A stretch of DNA of 33,028 nt from Cohnella sp. (GTDB lineage Bacteria > Bacillota > Bacilli > Paenibacillales > Paenibacillaceae). Shown piece by piece: positions 18,192-27,502 of the stretch (its first letter is position 1; each line of letters starts with the position of its first letter). The position numbers and the translations under genes are program-made. The DNA lies in the NCBI GenBank assembly GCA_028287445.1, contig JAQBPQ010000023.1:1-33028 (forward strand), read 5' to 3'. Under the pieces are notes generated by a model. That model was not told the DNA's origin. It saw only the letters and a list, made by a program, of their open reading frames with translations, and searched no databases.

Positions 18192-19038
18192 ATGAACCGA
18201 ATTTGGACCAAAAGGCTCATAAATACCGCTTTAATTGCCGCCATTTTGACAGCAGTTGTTTATTTTTATCCATCAAAACGTTTTGACAAAAATGCGATGG
18301 CCGGTATCCCAGACTACCCGAAAATAGACCAAACCTCCATTTTGGAAGCCGATGATGTTTCCATGAAGCTGGAGCCTTCTTACCTCAAGTATTGGGATGA
18401 GTGGATGAAGAAAGGCAAAGCCGACACGCAGGGAATCAACATCCAAATCCCCGCTGCAGAACGATCGGCGGAAAGTCCGACGGGAACCCGGGTAGCGGAA
18501 TCGCTTGGCGGGCAATCAGGCAAAACCGTGGTGCTTGATGCGGAAAACAGCTGGATCGAGTTTAAGGTGGATATTCCGCAAGAGGGCTTCTACCAAATGG
18601 GCATTACATACTATCCCATCGAGGGCAAAAGATCATCACTTCTGCGCAGCGTGCAAATCGACGGTAAATATCCTTTCTTTCAAGCCAAACGGATGGCTTT
18701 CCAGCGGATGTGGAAAGAAGCCGGACCTACCTGGAAAGACAACCAAGGAAACGAATATAATCCGGACAATGTGGAGGTTCCCAGCTGGCAGTACCGGGAA
18801 TTCCGTGACGCAGACGCCAAAGTCAGCGAACCGTTCCGATTCTACATGAGTCAAGGCGAACATACCGTTCGGATCAACACGATCCGACACCAAAGCAGAT
18901 GAGATCTGGAACAAAATGATCCAGGAAGCGATCGACAAAAATATCGATTCCCGCACCGCCCTGCAGCAAATTCAGGATGCGGTGGAGAAAGCCGTCGGCA
19001 AAGACAAAGAAGCGCTCTTGAAAAAATTGCACGGGTAA
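18192..19038 (+). pseudogene. Remnant of an extracellular solute-binding protein: N-terminal domain joined out of frame to a solute-binding-protein-like C-terminus
   Basis: 18192-18902 encodes a signal/TM segment plus a carbohydrate-module-like N-domain and stops at ...RINTIRHQSR*. The neighbouring frame continues TKADEIWNKMIQEAIDKNIDSRTALQQIQDAVEKAVGKDKEALLKKLHG* to 19038, resembling the C-terminus of family 1 extracellular solute-binding proteins. Junction near 18881-18890. Confidence 0.75.
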
Positions 19039-19121
19039 GCCCTTGCCACTCGGAGGAACCGGGGGAGGCAAGTCATCCCCGGTTCCTCCCCTTTACACAT
19101 TTACAGAAGGAGTTGTCCACC

Positions 19122-20198
19122 TTGAGACGATTAAAAGTAGGTTTGATCGGGTTGGGAGAAGTCGCGCAAATCACTCACCTGCCGATTTTAGAAAATTTGG
19201 CGGATCGGTACGAGATTGCGGCCCTGTGCGATATTTCCCCACAGCTGCTTGAGTTGCTGGGCAACAAACACCGGGTCGCGAATTTATATACCGACGCTGT
19301 GAAGCTGACCGGGCAAGCGGACCTCGATGCCGTATTCGTGCTCAACAGCGACGAATATCATGCGGAATGCGCGATTAGCGCGCTGAAAAACAAGAAGCAT
19401 GTGCTCATCGAGAAACCGATGACGCTGAACCATGCGGACGCTGACGCCATGATCCGGGCGCGCGACGAAGCCGGCGTTCAGGTGATGGTCGGCTACATGC
19501 GGCGCTTCGCCCCGGCTTTCACGGAAGCGCTCGAGGAGATCAAGACGCTGGGCCGGATCAAGTACGCGAAAATCCGCGACATCATCGGGCAAAATCGGCT
19601 GATCATCGAGCAATCCAGCACCGTTCACCGCTTCACGGACATTCCGCAGCAAGCGATGGACGACCGCTGGAAGCGCCGTTCCGCCATGATCAAGGAAGCG
19701 CTCGGCGAAGTGCCGCAGGACATCTATAACGCGTACGGTTTGCTGGCCGGGCTGAACAGCCACGACTTGTCCGCCATGCGGGAGCTGCTCGGTATGCCCA
19801 AACGTGTCGTATCCGCGGCGCAATGGAACGGCGGCGGCTACATTACGGCGATTCTTGAATTTGACGGTTTTTATGCGACCTTCGAGACCGGCGTAGACGA
19901 CCAGCGTCGTTTTGATGCCCATATCGAGGTGTTCGGCCAGACGAAATCGCTGATGGTGAAATACGATACGCCGTATATCCGGCACTTGCCTACGACACTC
20001 GAGGTGAAGGAGACCATCGGCGAGGCTTATCAGGAGTCCGTCAAACGCCCGACGCTAAAAGACCCGTATACCGTGGAACTTGAATATTTTTATGAGGTCG
20101 TCACCAAAGGGCTGAAGCCCAAAACGACGCCGGAGGATTACAAGAACGACCTCGTCATTTTCAAAATGATTACGGACGCTTTACTCCAAAACCGCTGA
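19122..20198 (+). CDS. Gfo/Idh/MocA family oxidoreductase
   Basis: RRLKVGLIGLGEVAQITHLPIL Rossmann motif, HVLIEKPMTLNHADADAMI. TTG at 19122 has better RBS spacing than the track start at 19113. Confidence 0.92.
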   Translation: MRRLKVGLIGLGEVAQITHLPILENLADRYEIAALCDISPQLLELLGNKHRVANLYTDAVKLTGQADLDAVFVLNSDEYHAECAISALKNKKHVLIEKPMTLNHADADAMIRARDEAGVQVMVGYMRRFAPAFTEALEEIKTLGRIKYAKIRDIIGQNRLIIEQSSTVHRFTDIPQQAMDDRWKRRSAMIKEALGEVPQDIYNAYGLLAGLNSHDLSAMRELLGMPKRVVSAAQWNGGGYITAILEFDGFYATFETGVDDQRRFDAHIEVFGQTKSLMVKYDTPYIRHLPTTLEVKETIGEAYQESVKRPTLKDPYTVELEYFYEVVTKGLKPKTTPEDYKNDLVIFKMITDALLQNR

Positions 20199-20290
20199 TC
20201 AAACGGAGGGCAATGACGTGACCGGACGGGGGCTGTGATGCCCCCTTTACCCGGTTCATGAGGAGCCGAAAAAGGAAGGGGACAACGGGG

Positions 20291-22348
20291 ATGCCTTTCA
20301 TGGATGAGAGCCGCCAGTTTGCACGGGATGGAATCGTCTGTATGTTTGATGGTCGTACCGGACAGTTGATGTCCGTTCGATACGGGGAGACGGCGCTCTG
20401 GCAGGGCAGCCTGTCGGTGGACATCGGCTGTGATGGGGAATACGTGGCGGGTCGTCTCGTTTATCACTCCTTCGAGGGAGCGAACACCTGGGAATTGCCG
20501 CGCATCGAACCGGAACCGGCAGCGGGAAATTCCAGGCGGGAATGGGGATTTGCAGGTTTTGAAGAAATAGATGGGGTTTTGAGCACCCGCTATCAGTTGC
20601 GAGATTTACAGCTGGAAATCCGGTATCGGCTGGTTGACGGTTCGTTGGAAGTCACGGCTGTTATCGAGGCACAAGGTAGCTCTTCCCGGCATCTCAACGG
20701 AGTGGCCTTCATGGCTTCGCAACCCGTTTTGGAGACGCTGGCTTTTGATTTTCCCGGCAACGTGCCGTATCCCGAGTTCCTCGTTGCTCAGCTCAGCGAC
20801 GGTGAAGTGGTGTCGACGGGGCTGGTGAATCCGGTGATCCGTCTGCGTTCCGAAGGACAAAACGTCAACCTTATTTTCATAGACGAAGAAGAAAAATGGG
20901 GCACCGGCGTCTACAAGACGGGAAACACCTTCCATATGATCAATCTCGCTGCGCTGGAGGCCGACCTGGAACCGGGACAGCCGCTCACCGTAGGCGTACT
21001 ATACATTCAAGCGCTCGGAGATGCAGATCCGTTTATCCCGATTCGCCGGTTATATGAAAGAAAAGGATGGCTGCCTCCTGCCGACGGTTTTCGGGACGGA
21101 GTTCTATATTCTTGTCACCCGCACGGCACGATGGATTCGGGCTTCCCGATTCGGCGGGACCTGTTCGAGTATGCGCAAGAGATGCAGGGATTGCGGGAAA
21201 TGGGGATCGACCATGTGTGGGTACTGCCGATTTTCGAGCATTTGGACCGGGGCGTTTATCACCCGACGGACCAGAAAATCGTGGATCCGCGATATGGCGG
21301 AGACGAGGCGGTACGCGCCTTCAGCCGGCGGATTCACGAACTGGGCATGACGCTGCTGTTCGATTATGTGCCTCATGGTCCCGAACTCGAGGATCCGCTT
21401 GGCCGGACACACCGGCACTGGGCATCTCTGCGCAGGGACGGGGAGCCGCAGAGCGAGTGGAATTGCTTATCCTTCGACATGACCCATCCGGATTATTTGC
21501 AGTACACGAAGGATCTCGTGAAGGAGCATGTGGAGCGGTTCGGCGTAGACGGTGCGCGCATTGACTGCGCCATGGGCGGACTGACCAACTGGCACCCTTA
21601 TGGTGATAACCGGCCCAGCAATTCCAATTTGAAAGGCGGCATCGAGATTTCGAAGGCGATCCGGGACGGCTTCGTCGAAGCCGGCAAGAAGCCGCTCGTC
21701 ACGCCGGAAAACTTCAATCCGGTTCCCGCGTATGCGCCATACACGGATGTGTTTTACGACATGGCCCTTTACCGGGTGCTGTTCGAGATGGATGCTGCCG
21801 CATTGACGCCCGAGGCGTATGCGCGAGAGCTGACCCGGTGGCTGGAAGCCGAAATGCTTAGCACCGTTCCCGGTTATGTGAAGCTGCGATTCCTCGGCAA
21901 TCACGACACGGTTACCTGGGTATGGACCAAAGCGCGTGCCACGAACGTGCACGGAGTCGGCAAAGCGAAAGCATTGTGGGTTGTGCTCAGCTGTATCGAC
22001 GGGATGCCGATGATCTATCAAGGCGACGAAGATACGTCGATCTATCGAGGCGACGGACCGGATTTGCGGGAATTTTTCCGCGGGTTGTTTGCCGTGAGAA
22101 AACAATACCTGGATAATGACTATAGTACGGAATATGTGTATACGGGTACGCCGGTGATGGCGTTCTACCGCCGCAACGGGCATGAGGCGCGGCTTGTGGC
22201 CGTGAATCTATCGCCGGAGCCGGCGACTTTCGAGCCGGACGCAGACGTATCGCAGGCGCAACTCCTGCTCGGCGGCGGCACGGAATCGGCGTCCGGCATA
22301 GGAGTGACGTTGGGCGGGTACGGTTATGCGGTGTGGCGGTTAGCGTAA
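20291..22348 (+). CDS. GH13-like alpha-amylase family protein
   Basis: VWVLPIFEHLDRGVYHPTDQKIVDPRYGG, DGARIDCAMGG (nucleophile-type Asp), TPENFNP (candidate acid Glu), FLGNHDT (transition-state-type Asp). ATG 20291 has an RBS and is preferred over 20258. Confidence 0.85.
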   Translation: MPFMDESRQFARDGIVCMFDGRTGQLMSVRYGETALWQGSLSVDIGCDGEYVAGRLVYHSFEGANTWELPRIEPEPAAGNSRREWGFAGFEEIDGVLSTRYQLRDLQLEIRYRLVDGSLEVTAVIEAQGSSSRHLNGVAFMASQPVLETLAFDFPGNVPYPEFLVAQLSDGEVVSTGLVNPVIRLRSEGQNVNLIFIDEEEKWGTGVYKTGNTFHMINLAALEADLEPGQPLTVGVLYIQALGDADPFIPIRRLYERKGWLPPADGFRDGVLYSCHPHGTMDSGFPIRRDLFEYAQEMQGLREMGIDHVWVLPIFEHLDRGVYHPTDQKIVDPRYGGDEAVRAFSRRIHELGMTLLFDYVPHGPELEDPLGRTHRHWASLRRDGEPQSEWNCLSFDMTHPDYLQYTKDLVKEHVERFGVDGARIDCAMGGLTNWHPYGDNRPSNSNLKGGIEISKAIRDGFVEAGKKPLVTPENFNPVPAYAPYTDVFYDMALYRVLFEMDAAALTPEAYARELTRWLEAEMLSTVPGYVKLRFLGNHDTVTWVWTKARATNVHGVGKAKALWVVLSCIDGMPMIYQGDEDTSIYRGDGPDLREFFRGLFAVRKQYLDNDYSTEYVYTGTPVMAFYRRNGHEARLVAVNLSPEPATFEPDADVSQAQLLLGGGTESASGIGVTLGGYGYAVWRLA

Positions 22349-22365
22349 ATGGAGGAGGGAAGCGG

Positions 22366-23505
22366 ATGGAGCATTATGACGTAATCGTCGTAGGGGCGGG
22401 TGCGATGGGCATGTCGGCCGGTTATCATTTGGCAGCGAGAGGATTGAAAACGCTGCTGATCGATGCCGACGATCCTCCTCACCGAAGCGGAACGCACCAT
22501 GGCGAGACCCGAATCATCCGGCATGCCTATGGAGAAGGTCGCGGATACACGCCCATGGCACTGCGCGCGCAGACGCTCTGGTACGAGTTAGAGAAGGAAA
22601 CAGGCCGGAAGCTGTTCCTTCCGACCGGTTTCTTGCAGACCGGCGAGCCAGGTTCCCAGATGCTCGCCGAAATGATCAGCAGCGCGCAAGAACATGGGCT
22701 GCCGGTCGAAATCCTGGAAGCCGATGAAATCCGCAGCCGTTGGCCGGGCCTTGCGCTTCCCGACTCGCAGATCGGCTGTTACGAGGGAGACAGCGGGGTT
22801 CTGCTGTGCGAAAGCTGTGTGGCCGCGTATAGGGAAGCGGCATTGGCCCGGGGTGCGAAGCTGAAGGTGATGACGCAAGTACTGGACATCCAGGCGGACA
22901 CAGATGGCGCAACCGTAGTCACGCGGGACGCTTCCTATCGGACGAATGCGCTTGTGCTGACGGCCGGCAAATTCGCCGGTCCCATGCTGCGGGGCATGGG
23001 TCTTACACCTTCACTCCAGCCGATCCGCAAAACGGTAGCCTGGTTCCCCACCGCTACGAATCAGTACGATTCCGGGCATTTCCCCGCTTTTCTTGTCGAT
23101 TTGCCGGAAGGCATTTATTACGGGTTTCCCAGCATCGATGGCTCAGGAGTGAAAGTGGGGAGGCACGACGGGGAATCCCGTCCCGCTCCCGCCGACGGGC
23201 CGCTTGCTCCATTCGGCGCCTACCCGGAGGACGGACAGGATGTTTCACAGTACGTGTTGCGCTACATGCCCGGGGTTTCCCCGGCCCCGGTGAAAGGATC
23301 ATCTTGTACGTACACGATGACGCCGGACGAACATTTCATCGTCGACCGGCATCCCGCCTATCCGCATATCGCGATTGGCGCGGGATTCTCGGGCCACGGA
23401 TTCAAGTTCGCCAGCGTTATCGGTGAAATGTTAGCGAAAATGGCAGCCAAGGAAGCTCCAGGCTTCGACATTTCGCTATTTTCGCTTGGCCGATTCAGGT
23501 CGTAA
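22366..23505 (+). CDS. FAD-dependent oxidase of the N-methyl-L-tryptophan/sarcosine oxidase family
   Basis: DVIVVGAGAMGMSAGYHLAARG dinucleotide motif, SGTHHGETRIIRHAYGEGRGYTPMALRAQTLW, C-terminal GFSGHGFKFASVIGEMLA. Confidence 0.9.
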   Translation: MEHYDVIVVGAGAMGMSAGYHLAARGLKTLLIDADDPPHRSGTHHGETRIIRHAYGEGRGYTPMALRAQTLWYELEKETGRKLFLPTGFLQTGEPGSQMLAEMISSAQEHGLPVEILEADEIRSRWPGLALPDSQIGCYEGDSGVLLCESCVAAYREAALARGAKLKVMTQVLDIQADTDGATVVTRDASYRTNALVLTAGKFAGPMLRGMGLTPSLQPIRKTVAWFPTATNQYDSGHFPAFLVDLPEGIYYGFPSIDGSGVKVGRHDGESRPAPADGPLAPFGAYPEDGQDVSQYVLRYMPGVSPAPVKGSSCTYTMTPDEHFIVDRHPAYPHIAIGAGFSGHGFKFASVIGEMLAKMAAKEAPGFDISLFSLGRFRS

Positions 23506-23532
23506 CGGACAGTCGAAAGGATGAGATCCCAT

Positions 23533-25686
23533 ATGGAACGCGGCATTTATTTTGACGGATGGTATCGGGACGAGTTTTGTTATCATCCGAGCCTGCCCAT
23601 GCGCAGGACGCAAATGGTGGAGGATTTGAAAGACTACGAAGCGACGCTGCTTGTCTGGTCCGCGCTCGGAGGCGGGGTGGTTTCCCTGCCGTATATGGAA
23701 GAAGAAGCTTTCGGTGAAGTGCCCCCGCGTTTGCGGATGTATGGGTACATGAACGATCAAGAGTTCATCCGCGAGTGTGAGAAGCATGGAATCAAAGTGT
23801 TCGGCGTTGTATTCGAGGTGCAAGGTTGGGAATTCCCGGCCGAAATCAGCGAGGATGAAACGCAGCTTCTCGGGCTGAATATCATGCGCGGACAAGGCAA
23901 GAAAACTTGGTACGGCCTCCGCGAATTCAGTCAGGATAAATACCCGAAGCTGTTCAAAAAAACGTTTCGCGATTATTTTCCAGGCGGCCTGATCAACAGC
24001 GACGGGGAGCAAGTGACCGACTTGTGGGAAGAATGCGCGGCGCGTAAAATGGACGGAACTGCCGTTCACGCCGGCTGGGTGGAAGTGGTCGGTCATGAGC
24101 AAATTTGCTATCAAATGTGCCGCAACAATCCGGTATGGCGCACCTATCTTAAGAAAATCATCGAAATCCAGATCAATGCCGGCGTGCACGGCGTCCATCT
24201 GGACGAGTGTGAGCTGCCGATCACGGCCATCGGATACGGCGGATGTTTCTGCAAAGACTGCATGAAACAGTTCAACACGTATCTGGCAGAACGCCAGGCG
24301 AAACGAAATTTGCCGGAAGAGCTTCAAAATAGGGATTTGAGCAGCTTCCATTATGGCGAATACCTAAGAGCTCGTAACGTGGATTATCCGGGCAAAACCT
24401 CAGAAGTTCCTTTTTTCACCGAATATTTTCGATTCCAAATGAAGATCATGACCGGTTATTTCAAGGAGCTGACGGATTTTATCCGCGCTTATGGACGCGT
24501 CAAGGGACGGGATGTACTCGTCTCCGGGAACTTCTTTCACGTCATGCATCAATACATGCCGCTGCAGCCGGAAGTGGATATCATTGCCACGGAAATGCGC
24601 AACACCTTGTACCGCCAAGCCTACTGGTACCGTTATGCCAATGGATTTGCCCATGGCAAGCCGATGACGGTCGTCGAGAATCCTTACGGCGGCATCGTAC
24701 CCGAGCTGCTGGACAATTTACGCGCAGGCCGAATGGCCGAACAATTCCAGCTCATGCTGCTGGAGGCGGCGACGTTCGGCTGCAACTTAGCTGTGCCTTA
24801 CGGCGGCTGGATGGGCAACTCGATACGAGATGCCTTTTATGCCCCGAAAGAGCCGACGATGGCTGTCCAACAATTTTTGAAACGCAAGGATCATCTGATT
24901 TCCAATATCTCGGGCGCCGAGATTGTCGTCAACTACAGCTATCCCAGCTACTATTACCGCGAGAACGATGCGGTTGAGAACGATCCGAACCAAGCGACCA
25001 TGCTGTCGCCCACGATGAACCAAGATGTGGTGATGCCCTTCTGGGACATCATCAAGGAAATGAGCAAACAGCATGTGCCCTTCGATGTGCTCATCTCTTC
25101 CGACGGCGACTTGTTCCAGGATGAATTCCATCTGGAAAACCTGCACAAATACAAATGCCTGGTTCTGCCGGACAACAACAAAATGACAGCCGAACAGCTT
25201 GGTGTCGTATTGAAATTTTTGGACGCTGGCGGTAAAGTCGTGGTATACGGCCGATTGGCTGAAGACATGGGCGATGCCGGGCTGGCGGCGAAGATCCTGG
25301 CTCATCCGGGTACGGTACAGTGCGATCCTGCGGAAAAGCTATACGGATTCATAACCTCCATCCGCAGCGCTCTGCCGGAACAGAAGTTCCAGATTGAACT
25401 GGACGGACGCCCGGACATCGGCATTAATCCGCATCGATTGGCGGATGGAAACATGGCGGTACATCTGGTAAACTACCAATTTAACAACGAGCAGGACCGA
25501 GTCATTCCGATCGAAAACGCCGGTTTCCGATTCCGCACGGAGCGCCCGGTAACCGGCCTGACCGTGCACACGATCGATGATCAATGGATCGACGCCATAT
25601 GGCGTTATGATGACGGCTATCTTTCCGTTACGATTCCGTCGATGCCGCTGTATGCATTGGTCGAGTGCAAGACGGCTGATCGCTGA
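23533..25686 (+). CDS. Glycoside-hydrolase-like protein (TIM-barrel plus GATase-like/trimerisation-like domain), family uncertain
   Basis: ERGIYFDGWYRDEFCYHPSLPMRRTQMVEDLKDYEATLLVW; VHLDECELPITAIGYGGCFCKDCMKQF; KYKCLVLPDNNKMTAEQLGVVLKFLDAGGKVVVYG resembles the GATase-like domain of GH42-type enzymes. Confidence 0.65.
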   Translation: MERGIYFDGWYRDEFCYHPSLPMRRTQMVEDLKDYEATLLVWSALGGGVVSLPYMEEEAFGEVPPRLRMYGYMNDQEFIRECEKHGIKVFGVVFEVQGWEFPAEISEDETQLLGLNIMRGQGKKTWYGLREFSQDKYPKLFKKTFRDYFPGGLINSDGEQVTDLWEECAARKMDGTAVHAGWVEVVGHEQICYQMCRNNPVWRTYLKKIIEIQINAGVHGVHLDECELPITAIGYGGCFCKDCMKQFNTYLAERQAKRNLPEELQNRDLSSFHYGEYLRARNVDYPGKTSEVPFFTEYFRFQMKIMTGYFKELTDFIRAYGRVKGRDVLVSGNFFHVMHQYMPLQPEVDIIATEMRNTLYRQAYWYRYANGFAHGKPMTVVENPYGGIVPELLDNLRAGRMAEQFQLMLLEAATFGCNLAVPYGGWMGNSIRDAFYAPKEPTMAVQQFLKRKDHLISNISGAEIVVNYSYPSYYYRENDAVENDPNQATMLSPTMNQDVVMPFWDIIKEMSKQHVPFDVLISSDGDLFQDEFHLENLHKYKCLVLPDNNKMTAEQLGVVLKFLDAGGKVVVYGRLAEDMGDAGLAAKILAHPGTVQCDPAEKLYGFITSIRSALPEQKFQIELDGRPDIGINPHRLADGNMAVHLVNYQFNNEQDRVIPIENAGFRFRTERPVTGLTVHTIDDQWIDAIWRYDDGYLSVTIPSMPLYALVECKTADR

Positions 25687-25713
25687 CAAGACACGACTTT
25701 GTATGGAGGGATC

Positions 25714-26262
25714 ATGATGACGATATCCATTAGCCGGGAAGAGGCGAAGAACCGGGCGATCCGGATGCTCGAACAGATCGGAGTCGTTCTCACGGAAGCA
25801 GAGAAAGCGAAAGTGGAAGTTGCGGATATGGGCTTAGGAGAATTGGAGAAAAGCGGTCTTCAACTGATCACTTATGTGAATACGGATCGATATTGCGCCA
25901 AGGACCTGGTGCTTATGCCCCGCCAAACGTGCCCGGAACATAAGCATCCACCGCTGGGCCCGGGCAATCCCGGCAAGATGGAAACATTCCGCTGCCGCTT
26001 TGGCAAGGTGTTTCTCTTTGTGGAAGGCGCGTCCGCTGCAATGCCCAAAGCCCAACCGCCTACGGGAAGCGAGCCGTATTATACCGTGTTTCACGAAGTT
26101 GAACTAAATCCGGGCGAACAATATACGATTGCTCCCAACACCCTTCACTGGTTCCAGGCCGGTGACGATGGTGCGGTCGTGTCCGAATTTTCCAGTACGA
26201 GCCATGACGAATCGGATATTTTCACCGATGTGCGCATTCGGCGGATGCCGACCGTTCAGTAA
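25714..26262 (+). CDS. D-lyxose ketol-isomerase-like cupin protein
   Basis: CPEHKHPPLGPGNPGKMETFRCRFGKVFLFVEG...LNPGEQYTIAPNTLHWFQAGDDGAVVSEFSSTSHDESDIFTD matches the D-lyxose isomerase (YdaE-like) pattern. Confidence 0.85.
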   Translation: MMTISISREEAKNRAIRMLEQIGVVLTEAEKAKVEVADMGLGELEKSGLQLITYVNTDRYCAKDLVLMPRQTCPEHKHPPLGPGNPGKMETFRCRFGKVFLFVEGASAAMPKAQPPTGSEPYYTVFHEVELNPGEQYTIAPNTLHWFQAGDDGAVVSEFSSTSHDESDIFTDVRIRRMPTVQ

Positions 26263-26312
26263 ATCTGTTGTTGACGCTGTGTAAACCCGGTGCTATCGTA
26301 AATGAAAAGATG

Positions 26313-26326
26313 TAAAAACGTTTTGA
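26313..26326 (+). promoter_or_regulatory. Candidate LacI-family operator upstream of the LacI regulator gene
   Basis: TAAAAACGTTTTGA; combines a half-site identical to 18145-18158 with one identical to 18273-18286. Confidence 0.65.
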
Positions 26327-26363
26327 TTTTGCGATCCGATCCTACTAGAGAAGCTGGGATAAT

Positions 26364-27389
26364 ATGAAATCGACCATTAAAGAAGTGGCCAAGGAAGCGG
26401 GCGTTTCGATCTCGACGGTGTCCAGGGTCATCAACGGAAGGGACCGGGTGAGCAAGAGCACGCTGAACAAGGTACAGCAGGCGATCGAGAAGCTGCATTT
26501 CCATCCCGATCACGTAGCCCGGACGATGATCAACAAGAAAACGCAGACGATCGGGCTTATCGTACCGCAATTGTCCAATGAATTCTGGTCTTTGATGTCG
26601 GAAGTGATCCAGGACGAATTGTGGTCGAACGGTTATATCACGCTCATTTGTTCGACGGACAATTCCGACAAAGAGAACGCCTACCTCAGAATGTATATCG
26701 ACCGCCGAGTCGACGGCATTATATACTGCGCGTCTCAGGAGGATCCGACGGGGATGCAGGATCAGATGGAGATGCTGAAGCAATCGGGCATCCCGCTCGT
26801 TACGCTGGATAAGAGTGCGCCTGGCGTTAGCAGCGTTGTCGGCGACCATCTGCTCGGATCCCTTAACGCCGTTGAACACCTGATCGGTAGGGGTTATCGC
26901 CAAATCGCCTATATCGGCGGCCCGGCCGTCTCGATCGAGCGGGAATTCGGTTACCGCAAAGCGTTGATGATGCATGGACTGAATGCGAATGAAGCGATTA
27001 TCCACTTGGTCAAAGGTCAATCGTTTGCGGATGGTTATGGCGCCTTGAAGGCGGTTCTTGCATCCGGAGAATCATTTGACGCACTGTTTTGCGGGAACGA
27101 TCTGATGGCTTTCGGCGCGATCAAAGCGATGGAGGAGGCGGGCATGAGTGTGCCCGACGATGTGGCGGTTGTCGGCTATGACGACATTTTTTCGGCAAGC
27201 TTGTTCAAGCCGGCTTTGACTACTGTCCGTCAGCCTATCGCGGACATCGGCAAAGAATTGGTCAGCCTGCTGATTCAGTCTATGGAGCAGGATACGGATG
27301 GCCGCTCCGCCCGCAAAATCATCGTGCCGACCGAACTCATCGTCCGCGAAAGTTCGGGCGCTTTGAAAAACGAAATGTCGCTTCTGTAG
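26364..27389 (+). CDS. LacI family transcriptional regulator
   Basis: TIKEVAKEAGVSISTVSRVINGRDRVSKSTLNKVQQAIEKLHFHPDHVAR; C-terminal PBP1 fold (VPDDVAVVGYDDIFSASLFKPALTTVRQPI). Confidence 0.96.
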   Translation: MKSTIKEVAKEAGVSISTVSRVINGRDRVSKSTLNKVQQAIEKLHFHPDHVARTMINKKTQTIGLIVPQLSNEFWSLMSEVIQDELWSNGYITLICSTDNSDKENAYLRMYIDRRVDGIIYCASQEDPTGMQDQMEMLKQSGIPLVTLDKSAPGVSSVVGDHLLGSLNAVEHLIGRGYRQIAYIGGPAVSIEREFGYRKALMMHGLNANEAIIHLVKGQSFADGYGALKAVLASGESFDALFCGNDLMAFGAIKAMEEAGMSVPDDVAVVGYDDIFSASLFKPALTTVRQPIADIGKELVSLLIQSMEQDTDGRSARKIIVPTELIVRESSGALKNEMSLL

Positions 27390-27396
27390 AACACAC

Positions 27397-27433
27397 AAAC
27401 GCCGTGCCCGCAAGGACGAGGGAGCGGCGTTTT
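27397..27433 (+). terminator. Rho-independent terminator after the LacI gene
   Basis: AAACGCCG...CGGCGTTTT inverted repeat ending in a T run (27397-27409 / 27421-27433). Confidence 0.75.
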
Positions 27434-27463
27434 ACACAGGGAGCCGGTTTACTTGTCTGATTA

Positions 27464-27477
27464 TGAAAGCGTTTTAC
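27464..27477 (+). promoter_or_regulatory. Candidate LacI/CcpA-type operator
   Basis: TGAAAGCGTTTTAC, 26 bp upstream of the ATG at 27503. Confidence 0.5.
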
Positions 27478-27502
27478 AAATTTCGAGGGAGAGTGACTCC
27501 AG

